A stretch of DNA of 7,195 bases from assembly GCA_946479725.1 (NCBI GenBank), contig CAMLHB010000120.1:1-7195 (forward strand), written 5' to 3'. Of this stretch, positions 1-6,370 are shown one piece after another (position 1 is the stretch's first letter; each line of letters begins with the position of its first letter). The position numbers and the translations under genes were made by a program. The notes below the pieces were generated by a model. It saw nothing but the letters and a program-made list of their open reading frames with translations. It was not told the origin of the DNA and ran no database searches. The stretch comes from an uncultured Actinomycetes bacterium. GTDB lineage: Bacteria; Actinomycetota; Thermoleophilia; Solirubrobacterales; 70-9.

Positions 1-734
1 CGCTGCACATGGCGGTGATGAGCGACGGGTCCTTCCCGTTCGGCGCGGTCGGCCTCGTCCACGTCGAGAACTCGATCGCCCAGAAGCGGCCGATCGGGAT
101 CCACGAGGAGATGACGATCCGCGTCCGCCCGACGCCGTTGCAGCGGCACCCGAAAGGCAAGACCTTCTCGCTGGAAACCGAGGTCCTGGTCGGCGGCAAG
201 GTCGTCTGGGAGAGCACCAGCACGATGCTGCGCCGGGGCAAGGGCGACGAGTCCGCCAAGGCTGAGCGCGACTTCGAGTCGCTGCCTGCCGACGCTCCGG
301 CCAGCGCCGAGTGGAAGCTGCCCGGCGACCTCGGCCGCCGCTACGCCGGCGTCTCCGGCGACCGCAACCCGATCCACATGCACTCGCTGACCGCGAAGCC
401 GCTCGGCTTCCCGGGGCCGATCGCACACGGGATGTGGACGAAGGCGCGGGCCCTGGCCCAGCTCGAAAGCAAGCTGCCGCAGAGCTTCGAGGCCGACGTC
501 CGCTTCCGCAAGCCGGTGCTGCTGCCGGCCCAGGTCGAGTTCGCCAGCCAAGAGCAGGAAGGGAACATCCTCTTCGCCGTCCGTGATGCGAAGAAGGGCA
601 CCCCCCACCTCGACGGCCGCGTGCGGCCGCTGAAAGCCGCAACTTCACCGAGTCCGCGCCAAGCGTCGAATAGCGACGCTTCTCGCGGACTCGCGAAATC
701 CAAATCCGCCAAGACCGGAAGGAAGACCAAGTGA
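1..734 (+). CDS. MaoC-family enoyl-CoA hydratase/dehydratase (5' partial)
   Basis: The frame is already open at the left edge (first full codon at 3), so the true start lies upstream; the ATG at 9 is internal. The protein probably hydrates trans-2-enoyl-CoA to (R)-3-hydroxyacyl-CoA in the cytoplasm. Numbering from the ATG at 9, residues 1-75 look like the end of a first hot-dog domain (MSDGSFPFGAVGLVH). Residues 102-208 form a second MaoC domain carrying the hydratase-2 signature YAGVSGDRNPIH, with the expected catalytic Asp118 and His123 (codons at 360 and 375). This two-domain layout resembles mycobacterial HtdX-type proteins. After about residue 208 comes a Ser/Lys/Arg-rich tail of about 33 residues unlike the rest of the protein, and much of it is encoded by the palindrome at 649-693. 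The gene ends TGA, overlapping the next start by 4 bases (GTGA), so translational coupling is likely. The family is secure; the substrate chain length is unknown. Confidence 0.88.
   Translation, partial: LHMAVMSDGSFPFGAVGLVHVENSIAQKRPIGIHEEMTIRVRPTPLQRHPKGKTFSLETEVLVGGKVVWESTSTMLRRGKGDESAKAERDFESLPADAPASAEWKLPGDLGRRYAGVSGDRNPIHMHSLTAKPLGFPGPIAHGMWTKARALAQLESKLPQSFEADVRFRKPVLLPAQVEFASQEQEGNILFAVRDAKKGTPHLDGRVRPLKAATSPSPRQASNSDASRGLAKSKSAKTGRKTK
649..693. repeat. 45-base imperfect palindrome inside the MaoC 3' end
   Basis: The left arm is 649-668 (CGAGTCCGCGCCAAGCGTCG), the loop is AATAG at 669-673, and the right arm is 674-693 (CGACGCTTCTCGCGGACTCG). Eighteen of 20 positions pair, and the only mismatches are the two adjacent bases CC (659-660) against CT (682-683). 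It lies wholly within the coding frame and encodes most of the low-complexity tail. It could be a REP-like dispersed repeat captured in frame, or an mRNA hairpin close to the next start at 731. There is no T-run after it, so a classical intrinsic terminator is unlikely. Confidence 0.75.
719..723 (+). promoter_or_regulatory. Ribosome binding site for the GTG-started acyl-CoA dehydrogenase
   Basis: AAGGA, inside the purine run GGAAGGAAG (717-725), sits 7 bases upstream of the GTG at 731. It supports that GTG as the true start and the 4-base GTGA overlap with the upstream stop. Confidence 0.65.
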
Positions 735-2074
735 GCACCACCACCGAGAACAAGGGGGTGGCGGAGCGCAGCATGGGCTACGGCCTGCGGGCGCTGAACC
801 GCCTCGCCGGCTCCGACCTGCTGGACCGCATCCGCCTCCGCAAGCAGGTCGAGAAGGCCCTCTTCCAGGGCACCAAGAACGGCTTCCGCGGCGCCACCGC
901 GGCCGGGCGCGCCTTCAAGGCGACCCAGAGCCTCGGCAAACCGGCCCGCCAGAAGAAGGGCAAATCCAAAGGCCTCTTCGACCTCTCGCCCGACGACGAG
1001 CAGCAGATGTTCCAGGAGGCGGGCCGCGACTTCGCCGCCGACCAGATCCGCAAGGCGGCCCTGGAGGCCGACGAGAAGCGCGAGACGCCGAAGGGGATCC
1101 TCGACCAGGCGAACGAGCTCGGCGTCAACATGCTCGGCGTCCCCGAGGAGCTCGGCGGGGTGATGACCGAGCAGTCGGCGGTGACCAGCGTCCTGATCGG
1201 CGAGGCCCTCGCCCACGGCGACATGGGCATCGCCTACGCCGCGATGGCGCCGGGCGCGGTCGCGACCGCGATCGGGCTCTGGGGCTCGGCCGAGCAGGAG
1301 GCCACCTACCTCCCCGCCTTCACCGGCGAGGACATCCCCGCCGCGGCGCTGGCGAGCCTCGAGCCGCGGCCGCTCTTCGATCCCTTCCAGCTGGAGACGG
1401 TGGCGCAGCGCAAAGGCGACGAGTGGGTCCTCAGCGGCACCAAGTCGCTGCTGGCCCGCGCCAAAGAGTGCGAGCTGTTCGTCGTCGCCGCCGACGCCGA
1501 GGGCATCGGCCCGGCCCTGTTCATCGTCGAGTCGGGCGCCAAAGGGCTCTCGATCGAGGACGAGCCGGCGATGGGCCTCCGCCCCGCCGCCACCGGCCGC
1601 CTCGTAATTGACAAAGTGAAACTCTCCGACAGCGCCCTGCTCGGCGAGGGCGACGCGTCGGCCAAGGACTACGCCGCCTGCGTCAACCGCTCGCGGATCG
1701 CCTGGTGCGCGCTGGCGACCGGCACCGCCCAGGCCGTCCTCGACTACGTGATCCCCTACGTCAACGATCGCCAGGCCTTCGGCGAACCGGTCTCCAACCG
1801 CCAGGGCGTCGCCTTCGTCATCTCCGACATCGGCATCGAGTCGAACGCGATGCGACTGGCGACCTACCGGGCGGCGAGCCGCGCCGATCGCGGCGAGAGC
1901 TTCGCCCGCGAGGCGGCGATCGCCCGCAAGCTCTGCACCGACAAGGGGATGAAGATCGGCTCCGACGGTGTCCAGCTGCTCGGCGGCCACGGCTTCGTCA
2001 AGGAGCACCCGGTCGAGCGCTGGTATCGCGACCTCCGAGCCGCGGGCGTGATGGAGGGCGCCCTGCTCGTCTAG
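731..2074 (+). CDS. Acyl-CoA dehydrogenase family protein with N-terminal extension
   Basis: This 447-residue flavoprotein of the acyl-CoA dehydrogenase (ACAD) family would oxidise an acyl-CoA to the trans-2-enoyl-CoA in the cytoplasm. Residues 1 to about 85 are a basic extension before the usual fold. The alpha-helical N domain is roughly 88-200, the beta domain 205-300 and the C-terminal helical domain 312-447. The conserved C-domain features RQAFGEPVSNRQ (348-359) and the second ACAD signature QLLGGHGF...ERWYRD (415-434) are clear. Glu442 in VMEGALLV lies where the catalytic Glu of the usual EGT motif is expected. The first ACAD signature (TEP.AGSD) is degenerate: the matching stretch reads SLEPRPLFDP (209-218). 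The protein stops five residues after Glu442, earlier than most ACADs. It starts with GTG, is coupled to the MaoC gene, and is followed by a second ACAD, so a heteromeric enzyme is plausible. The family call is firm; the substrate is unknown. Confidence 0.9.
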   Translation: MSTTTENKGVAERSMGYGLRALNRLAGSDLLDRIRLRKQVEKALFQGTKNGFRGATAAGRAFKATQSLGKPARQKKGKSKGLFDLSPDDEQQMFQEAGRDFAADQIRKAALEADEKRETPKGILDQANELGVNMLGVPEELGGVMTEQSAVTSVLIGEALAHGDMGIAYAAMAPGAVATAIGLWGSAEQEATYLPAFTGEDIPAAALASLEPRPLFDPFQLETVAQRKGDEWVLSGTKSLLARAKECELFVVAADAEGIGPALFIVESGAKGLSIEDEPAMGLRPAATGRLVIDKVKLSDSALLGEGDASAKDYAACVNRSRIAWCALATGTAQAVLDYVIPYVNDRQAFGEPVSNRQGVAFVISDIGIESNAMRLATYRAASRADRGESFAREAAIARKLCTDKGMKIGSDGVQLLGGHGFVKEHPVERWYRDLRAAGVMEGALLV

Positions 2075-2112
2075 TGGCGACTTCCTCTCGCATACCGAGA
2101 GCAAAGCGACAC
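2074..2112. repeat. Imperfect inverted repeat between the two dehydrogenase genes
   Basis: Arms 2074-2090 (GTGGCGACTTCCTCTCG) and 2096-2112 (CGAGAGCAAAGCGACAC) flank the loop CATAC. Thirteen of 17 positions pair, including a perfect 6-bp apical stem, CTCTCG/CGAGAG. It begins at the last base of the upstream stop codon and fills most of the 64-base gap. No T-run follows, so it is more likely an mRNA-stability or partial attenuation hairpin, or a degenerate repeat, than a full terminator. Confidence 0.45.
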
Positions 2113-2125
2113 GCCCAGGACGAGC

Positions 2126-2132
2126 GAAAGGA
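2126..2132 (+). promoter_or_regulatory. Ribosome binding site for the second acyl-CoA dehydrogenase
   Basis: GAAAGGA ends 6 bases before the ATG at 2139. It supports that start over any internal methionine. Confidence 0.65.
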
Positions 2133-2138
2133 ACGAAC

Positions 2139-3344
2139 ATGATCAATCTCGAGATACCGAAGAAGTTCAAGCCGCTGGCGACCCAGGCAAACCAGGTCGC
2201 CACCGAGGTGTTCCGGCCGATCAGCCGCAAATACGACGAGGCCGAGCACAGCTACCCGAAAGAGCTCGACATGCTGGCGTCGCTGATCGACGGCATGAAC
2301 GAGGGCTCCGACATCGGCGGCGCCGGCGCCGCCGGGGTGCGCCGCGAGAAGAGCGACGACGGCGAGAACCGCAACGGCTCCAACCTCTCCACTGTGCTCG
2401 GGATCATCGAGCTCTGCTGGGGCGACGTCGGCCTGCTGCTCTCGATGCCGCGCCAGGGGCTCGGCAACTCGGCGATCGCCTCGGTCGCGACCGAGGAGCA
2501 GCTGAAGAAGTACGGCGGCAAGTGGGCCGCGATGGCGATCACCGAGCCGGAAGCCGGCTCCGACTCCGCCGCGATCCGCGCCACCGCCGAGCTCGACGGT
2601 GACGAATACGTCCTCAACGGGGAGAAGATCTTCGTCACCTCCGGCGACCGTGCCGATCTGATCGTCGTCTGGGCCTCGCTCGACCGCTCGAAAGGGCGGG
2701 CGGCGATCAAGTCGTTCATCGTCGAGCGCGACAACCCCGGCCTGAAGCTGGACCGGCTCGAGCACAAGCTCGGGATCCGCGCCTCCGACACCGCCAACTT
2801 CACCCTGCAGGACTGCCGGGTGCCGAAAGAGGCCCTGCTCGGCGACCCCGAGGTGAAAGAGAAGGGCTTCGCCGGGGTGATGGAAACGTTCGACAACACG
2901 CGGCCGCTGGTCGCCGCGATGGCCGTCGGCGTCACCCGCGCGGCGCTCGAGGAGACGCGCAAGCAGCTGAAGAAAGCCGGCGTGACGATCGACTACGACG
3001 TCCCGGCCAACAACCAGCACGCCGCCGCCGCCAAGTTCCTGGCGATGGAGGCCGACTACGAGGCCGCCTGGCTGCTCACCCTCCAAGCCGCCTGGATGGC
3101 TGACAACTCGAAGCCGAACTCGCTGCAGGCATCGATGGCCAAGGCGAAGGCGGGGCGCACCTGCGTCGACGTCACCCTCGGCTGCGTCGAGCTCTGCGGC
3201 TCGATCGGCTACGGCGAGAACGAGTTGCTGGAGAAGTGGGCCCGGGACTCGAAGATCCTCGACATCTTCGAGGGGACCCAGCAGATCCAGCTGCTGATCA
3301 TCGCCCGGCAGTTGCTGAAGAAGACGTCTTCGGAACTTCGGTAG
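2139..3344 (+). CDS. Acyl-CoA dehydrogenase
   Basis: This 401-residue protein has typical ACAD length and would perform FAD-dependent alpha,beta-dehydrogenation of an acyl-CoA, passing electrons to an electron-transfer flavoprotein. The first ACAD signature is intact (AITEPEAGSDSAA, 133-145). The second is also intact (ELCGSIGYGEN...KWARD, 351-370), and the catalytic-type Glu378 lies in DIFEGTQQIQ. The beta domain is roughly 133-230 and the C-terminal helical domain 243-395. The usual RxxFGxPI segment of the C domain, which contributes to flavin binding across the subunit interface, is not recognisable: the matching region reads AGVTIDYDVPANNQ (280-293). The neighbouring ACAD retains that motif but has lost the first signature. 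The start is supported by GAAAGGA upstream. It shares an operon with the preceding ACAD (64-base gap) and the following synthetase (26-base gap). The substrate cannot be told from sequence. Confidence 0.93.
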   Translation: MINLEIPKKFKPLATQANQVATEVFRPISRKYDEAEHSYPKELDMLASLIDGMNEGSDIGGAGAAGVRREKSDDGENRNGSNLSTVLGIIELCWGDVGLLLSMPRQGLGNSAIASVATEEQLKKYGGKWAAMAITEPEAGSDSAAIRATAELDGDEYVLNGEKIFVTSGDRADLIVVWASLDRSKGRAAIKSFIVERDNPGLKLDRLEHKLGIRASDTANFTLQDCRVPKEALLGDPEVKEKGFAGVMETFDNTRPLVAAMAVGVTRAALEETRKQLKKAGVTIDYDVPANNQHAAAAKFLAMEADYEAAWLLTLQAAWMADNSKPNSLQASMAKAKAGRTCVDVTLGCVELCGSIGYGENELLEKWARDSKILDIFEGTQQIQLLIIARQLLKKTSSELR

Positions 3345-3370
3345 CCAGGGGCAGTGATAATCCTCGATTC

Positions 3371-4825
3371 GTGAACTTGATCGAGGACTTGATGGAACGA
3401 TCCCCGGCCTCGCGGCTGGGGATCGTTTCCGTTGACGCTGAGGGCAACCGCAGGGACCACTACTTCGGCGAACTGGTGGCCCAGTCCGCTGGACTCTCAG
3501 GCGCTTTCGCTGCTCGGGGAGTCCAGCGTGGCGACGTCGTGATGACGTTGGTGGGGAATCGGATCGAGTGGGTATTGACGCTGCTTGCCTGCTGGCGGAT
3601 GGGGGCTGTGGCGTTGCCTTGCAACACGATGCTGCGGCGGCATGACCTGGAGCATCGGGTGGGGGCTGCCAACCCGAAGCTTTGCGTTGGCGAGGAATCA
3701 CTCTTGGCCGAGATGCCGGACGGGGTGCCGCTGATGACCATGACGGATGTGGGGCGGGTACTCGATGAGGACCTGCCGCAGGAGACTCCGGCGGCGGTCG
3801 AGCAGATGGAGGCCGAGGACCCGGCTTTGATCGTGTTCACGTCGGGGACCACGGGGGAGCCTCGGGGGGTTGTTCATGGCTATCGGTACCTGATGGGGCA
3901 GCGGGTGCAGGCGGAGCACTGGTTCGGGTCGCGGCAGGAGGACCTGGCTTGGTGCACGACGGCGACGGGCTGGTCGAAGTCGGCTCGGAACGTGTTCCTG
4001 GCGCCCTGGATCACCGGGGCCGCGGCGGTCATCCACGACGGGCGGTTCGACCCGGCGCAGCGGCTGGATTTCGCGGAGGCGCTGGGGGTCAACGTGCTCT
4101 GTCAGGCGCCGACCGAGTATCGAATGCTGGCGCGGCGGACGCAGCTGCGGCCGCTGCCGAAGCTGCGTCGAATGGTCTCGGCCGGCGAGCCGCTCGACCC
4201 GGAGACGATCGCGGCCTTCCGCGAGGCGATGGGGCTGGAGCCCGCCGACGGCTACGGGCAGACCGAGACCGGGCAGGTCACTGCCAACCTCGTCGGTGAG
4301 CCGGTGCGGTTGGGCTCTATGGGTAAGCCGCTGCCGGGGATCGAAACCCGGATCGTCGCGGGCGAACTCCAGCTGCTCGCCCACACCGACCCAACCTTCT
4401 TCGCCGAATACCTCGATGGCGAGCGCTTCGAGGGCAGCTGGTGGAAGACCGGCGACCTTGTCCGCGAAGAGGACGGCTACCTCTTCTTCGAGGGCCGCGG
4501 CGACGACATCATCCTCTCCTCCGGCTACCGGATCGGCCCGACCGAGGTCGAGGCGGCGCTGCTCTCCCACCCCGCCGTCGCCGAGGCCGCGGCCGTCGCC
4601 GCGCCGGACCCCGAGCGCGGCTCGATCGTCCGGGCGATCGTCGTCCTCCGCGACGGCGCCGCGGGCAACGGCGCCGACGACGACCTCGTCCGCGAGCTGC
4701 AGGAGCACTGCAAAGCGGAGACCGCCCCCTACAAGTTCCCCCGCATCGTCGAGTTCGCCGACGAGCTGCCGAAGACCAGCAGCGGCAAGGTCAGGCGGGC
4801 CTTGCTGCGCCGCGAAGCGGCGTAG
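3371..4825 (+). CDS. AMP-forming acyl-CoA synthetase (ACSM-like)
   Basis: This enzyme activates a carboxylic acid with ATP and CoA via an acyl-adenylate, supplying acyl-CoA to the dehydrogenases encoded upstream. From the GTG at 3371 it is 484 residues, somewhat short for medium-chain acyl-CoA synthetases. All core motifs are present: the P-loop TSGTTGEPRG (157-166), TATGWSKSARN (197-207, typical of the medium-chain group), GYGQTETG (294-301), WWKTGD (357-362), the hinge region GRGDDIILSSGYRIGP (375-390) and the C-terminal catalytic Lys473 in PKTSSGK. The open frame extends to an ATG at 3236, but that would overlap the upstream gene by over 100 bases with no synthetase-like sequence. The GTG gives a family-like N-terminus (NLIEDLMERS), although AGGGG at 3347-3351 is 19 bases away. 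The ATG at 3392 (GAGGA at 3383-3387) is an alternative start. The 5' half uses more G- and T-ending codons than the C-rich 3' half. The substrate is unknown. Confidence 0.9.
   Translation: MNLIEDLMERSPASRLGIVSVDAEGNRRDHYFGELVAQSAGLSGAFAARGVQRGDVVMTLVGNRIEWVLTLLACWRMGAVALPCNTMLRRHDLEHRVGAANPKLCVGEESLLAEMPDGVPLMTMTDVGRVLDEDLPQETPAAVEQMEAEDPALIVFTSGTTGEPRGVVHGYRYLMGQRVQAEHWFGSRQEDLAWCTTATGWSKSARNVFLAPWITGAAAVIHDGRFDPAQRLDFAEALGVNVLCQAPTEYRMLARRTQLRPLPKLRRMVSAGEPLDPETIAAFREAMGLEPADGYGQTETGQVTANLVGEPVRLGSMGKPLPGIETRIVAGELQLLAHTDPTFFAEYLDGERFEGSWWKTGDLVREEDGYLFFEGRGDDIILSSGYRIGPTEVEAALLSHPAVAEAAAVAAPDPERGSIVRAIVVLRDGAAGNGADDDLVRELQEHCKAETAPYKFPRIVEFADELPKTSSGKVRRALLRREAA
4808..4822. terminator. Possible bidirectional hairpin at a convergent gene junction
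   Basis: CGCCGC (4808-4813), loop GAA, GCGGCG (4817-4822) make a perfect 6-bp GC stem. It lies in the last codons of the synthetase and 7 bases beyond the stop of the opposing GGDEF-EAL gene. It has no real T-tract on either side. It is the only hairpin candidate seen at this junction, but GC-rich coding DNA produces such stems by chance. Confidence 0.25.
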
Positions 4826-4829
4826 TGCT

Positions 4830-6242
4830 TTAGGCGGGAGCTAGGCCCTCGGCAACGTCGACCGGCCTACCGAGGTGGAAGCCCTGGGCCATGTCGACGC
4901 CGTACTCCTGCAAGAGCGTCCGCGTCTCCTCGTCCTCGACGAACTCGGCGATCGTGCGCTTGCCGAGGCCGCGGGCGATCTCGACGATCGCCTTCACGGT
5001 CAGCTGGTCGGCGTCGTTGCGGGGCAGGTCGCGGATGAAGGTGCCGTCGATCTTGATCACATCGAAGGGCACCTTCTGCAGGTAGGCGAAGGGGCCGAAG
5101 CCGGCGCCGTAGTCGTCGATCGCGACTTCGCAGCCGAACTCGCTCAGCCGGTCGGCGAAGCCGGCGGCGATCTCGTAATCCTCGACCCGCGCCGTCTGGG
5201 TGATCTCGAAGGTGCAGCGAGCCGGGTCGGCCTCCCCTTCATCGAGCCGCCGTTCGATGAATTCGAGCACCGAGAGGTCGGTTATCGAGGCGCCGGAGAT
5301 GTTCATGTGCAGGGAGACGGGCGCGCCGGCCTTCTCGCGCTCGCCGATCAGCTCCAGCGCCTGGGTCACCACCCAGCGGTCCAGCTCCTGGACCATCCCG
5401 GAGCGCTCGGCGACTTCGATGAAGGAGGCGGCTGGCAGCAGCTCGCCGCTTTCGCCGGTCATCCGCAGCAGCAGCTCGTAGCGCTCGATCCCACCGGAGG
5501 CGAGGTCGCGGATCGGCTGCGTCGCCAGCCGCAGCCGGTCCTGGGTAAGGGCGTCGCGGATCCTGGCGCTGGTGGTCTGCGGCCGCGCCGGCGCGCCGGC
5601 CTCCTCGCCGGCGGCGTGGAAGAGGGTGATCCGGTTACGCCCCTCCTGCTTGGCCTGGTACATCGCCTGATCGGCGGCGACCAGCACGGACTCGGCACCG
5701 ACCTCGCCCTGACCGCCGAACATCGCGATCCCGACGCTGATCGTGGCGCCGTCGATCTCCGAGCCTGGCGGCATCCCCTCGGCGACCTGGGCCCGCAGGT
5801 CCTCGCCGAGCTGCAGGGCGCCGGCGGTGTCGGTCTGCGGCATCAGCACCGCGAACTCGTCGCCGGAGAGGCGGGCGACGATGTCGGTGGCGCGCACCCG
5901 TTCGCGCAGGACCTCGGAGACGCGGCGGATCAGGTTGTCCCCGGCCCGGTGCCCGGAGCGGTCGTTGACCTCCTTGAGGCCGTCGATGTCAATCACCATC
6001 ACCGCGCCGCGGCCGCCATAGCGGGCGGAGAAGGAGACGTACTGGTCGAGCTCGGAGCGGAAGCGGCGCCGGTTGACCAGCCCGGTCAGCGAATCGTGGT
6101 CGGCGAGGAACCGCAGTTCGGCCTCGGTCCGCTCGGCCCGATCCAGCGCGCTTTGGATCACCGCCCGGTCCTCGGGCGCCAGCTTCGCCAGCACGGCCTC
6201 GACAGCCTGGTCGGGCTGCCCCTTTCCCTGGTTGTTCTTCAC
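4830..6242 (-). CDS. Soluble GGDEF-EAL cyclic-di-GMP synthase/phosphodiesterase
   Basis: This 470-residue cytoplasmic protein has no signal peptide or membrane segment. Residues 1-45 form a short charged helical lead-in with no recognisable sensor domain. The GGDEF domain (about 46-208) makes c-di-GMP from GTP; it has active-site SGDEF at 126-130, a tolerated variant of GGDEF, and an I-site RATD (117-120) exactly five residues before it, the usual product-inhibition site. The EAL domain (about 224-465) hydrolyses c-di-GMP; it retains ELLLR (256-260), Asn314, Glu346, Asp376-Asp377 (DDYGAG), Lys397, Glu433 and Gln453, so all expected metal-binding and catalytic positions are visible. Both activities may therefore be functional, and their net direction cannot be predicted. 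The start is GTG (6242), since an in-frame stop lies at 6261-6263, and no Shine-Dalgarno is visible. A TAnnnT hexamer 7 bases upstream suggests a leaderless transcript. The stop is 4 bases from the opposing synthetase stop. Confidence 0.93.
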   Translation of the reverse strand: MKNNQGKGQPDQAVEAVLAKLAPEDRAVIQSALDRAERTEAELRFLADHDSLTGLVNRRRFRSELDQYVSFSARYGGRGAVMVIDIDGLKEVNDRSGHRAGDNLIRRVSEVLRERVRATDIVARLSGDEFAVLMPQTDTAGALQLGEDLRAQVAEGMPPGSEIDGATISVGIAMFGGQGEVGAESVLVAADQAMYQAKQEGRNRITLFHAAGEEAGAPARPQTTSARIRDALTQDRLRLATQPIRDLASGGIERYELLLRMTGESGELLPAASFIEVAERSGMVQELDRWVVTQALELIGEREKAGAPVSLHMNISGASITDLSVLEFIERRLDEGEADPARCTFEITQTARVEDYEIAAGFADRLSEFGCEVAIDDYGAGFGPFAYLQKVPFDVIKIDGTFIRDLPRNDADQLTVKAIVEIARGLGKRTIAEFVEDEETRTLLQEYGVDMAQGFHLGRPVDVAEGLAPA

Positions 6243-6249
6243 GTGACTG

Positions 6250-6255
6250 ACGGTA
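6250..6255 (-). promoter_or_regulatory. Putative -10 element for the GGDEF-EAL gene
   Basis: On the minus strand this reads TACCGT (TAnnnT). It lies 7 bases before the GTG at 6242, so transcription could start at or next to the first codon. No convincing -35 is seen. A TAnnnT match is common by chance, so the support is mainly its position and the absence of a ribosome binding site. Confidence 0.3.
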
Positions 6256-6337
6256 TTCGGTTACCCAGCGCCAAGAGGTCTCTCCCCTACCAACGGCCAC
6301 GCCAACCCAAGTTTCCGCGACCGCCGGTGCCAAATAC

Positions 6338-6363
6338 TTGACTTGTCGCGCCCAGGGTAGGTT
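6338..6363 (+). promoter_or_regulatory. Putative promoter of the DUF255 thioredoxin-domain gene
   Basis: TAGGTT (6358-6363) fits the actinobacterial -10 pattern TAnnnT and lies 7 bases before the ATG at 6371. A good -35 match, TTGACT, is at 6338-6343, but the spacer to TAGGTT is 14 bases, shorter than the usual 16-18. With a 17-base spacer the -10 would be the poor GTTGAA at 6361-6366. GAAGG (6364-6368) is only 2 bases from the ATG, too close for normal ribosome binding, so a leaderless transcript is plausible. Confidence 0.4.
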
Positions 6364-6370
6364 GAAGGCG

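Noticed and set aside
3236..3370. ATG at 3236 as the start of the acyl-CoA synthetase
   Set aside because: It would overlap the second ACAD by 109 bases and add residues with no resemblance to synthetases. The GTG at 3371 or ATG at 3392 is more reasonable.
341..3701. Long minus-strand open frames (341-2230 and 1998-3701) opposite the fatty-acid operon
   Set aside because: Their translations are rich in Arg, Gly, Ala, Leu and Asp repeats with no recognisable domain. They lie antisense to well-supported ACAD and MaoC genes, as is usual in high-GC DNA.
3844..3869. Cluster of G-runs (4, 5 and 6 G) that might form a G-quadruplex
   Set aside because: Only three separate runs lie close together, and they encode the conserved ATP-binding P-loop (SGTTGEPRG), so coding constraint explains them.
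4875..6341. Plus-strand open frame of 488 residues opposite the GGDEF-EAL gene
   Set aside because: It is antisense to a gene with full GGDEF and EAL motifs, and its product is low-complexity Gly/Asp/Leu/Val sequence without a known fold.
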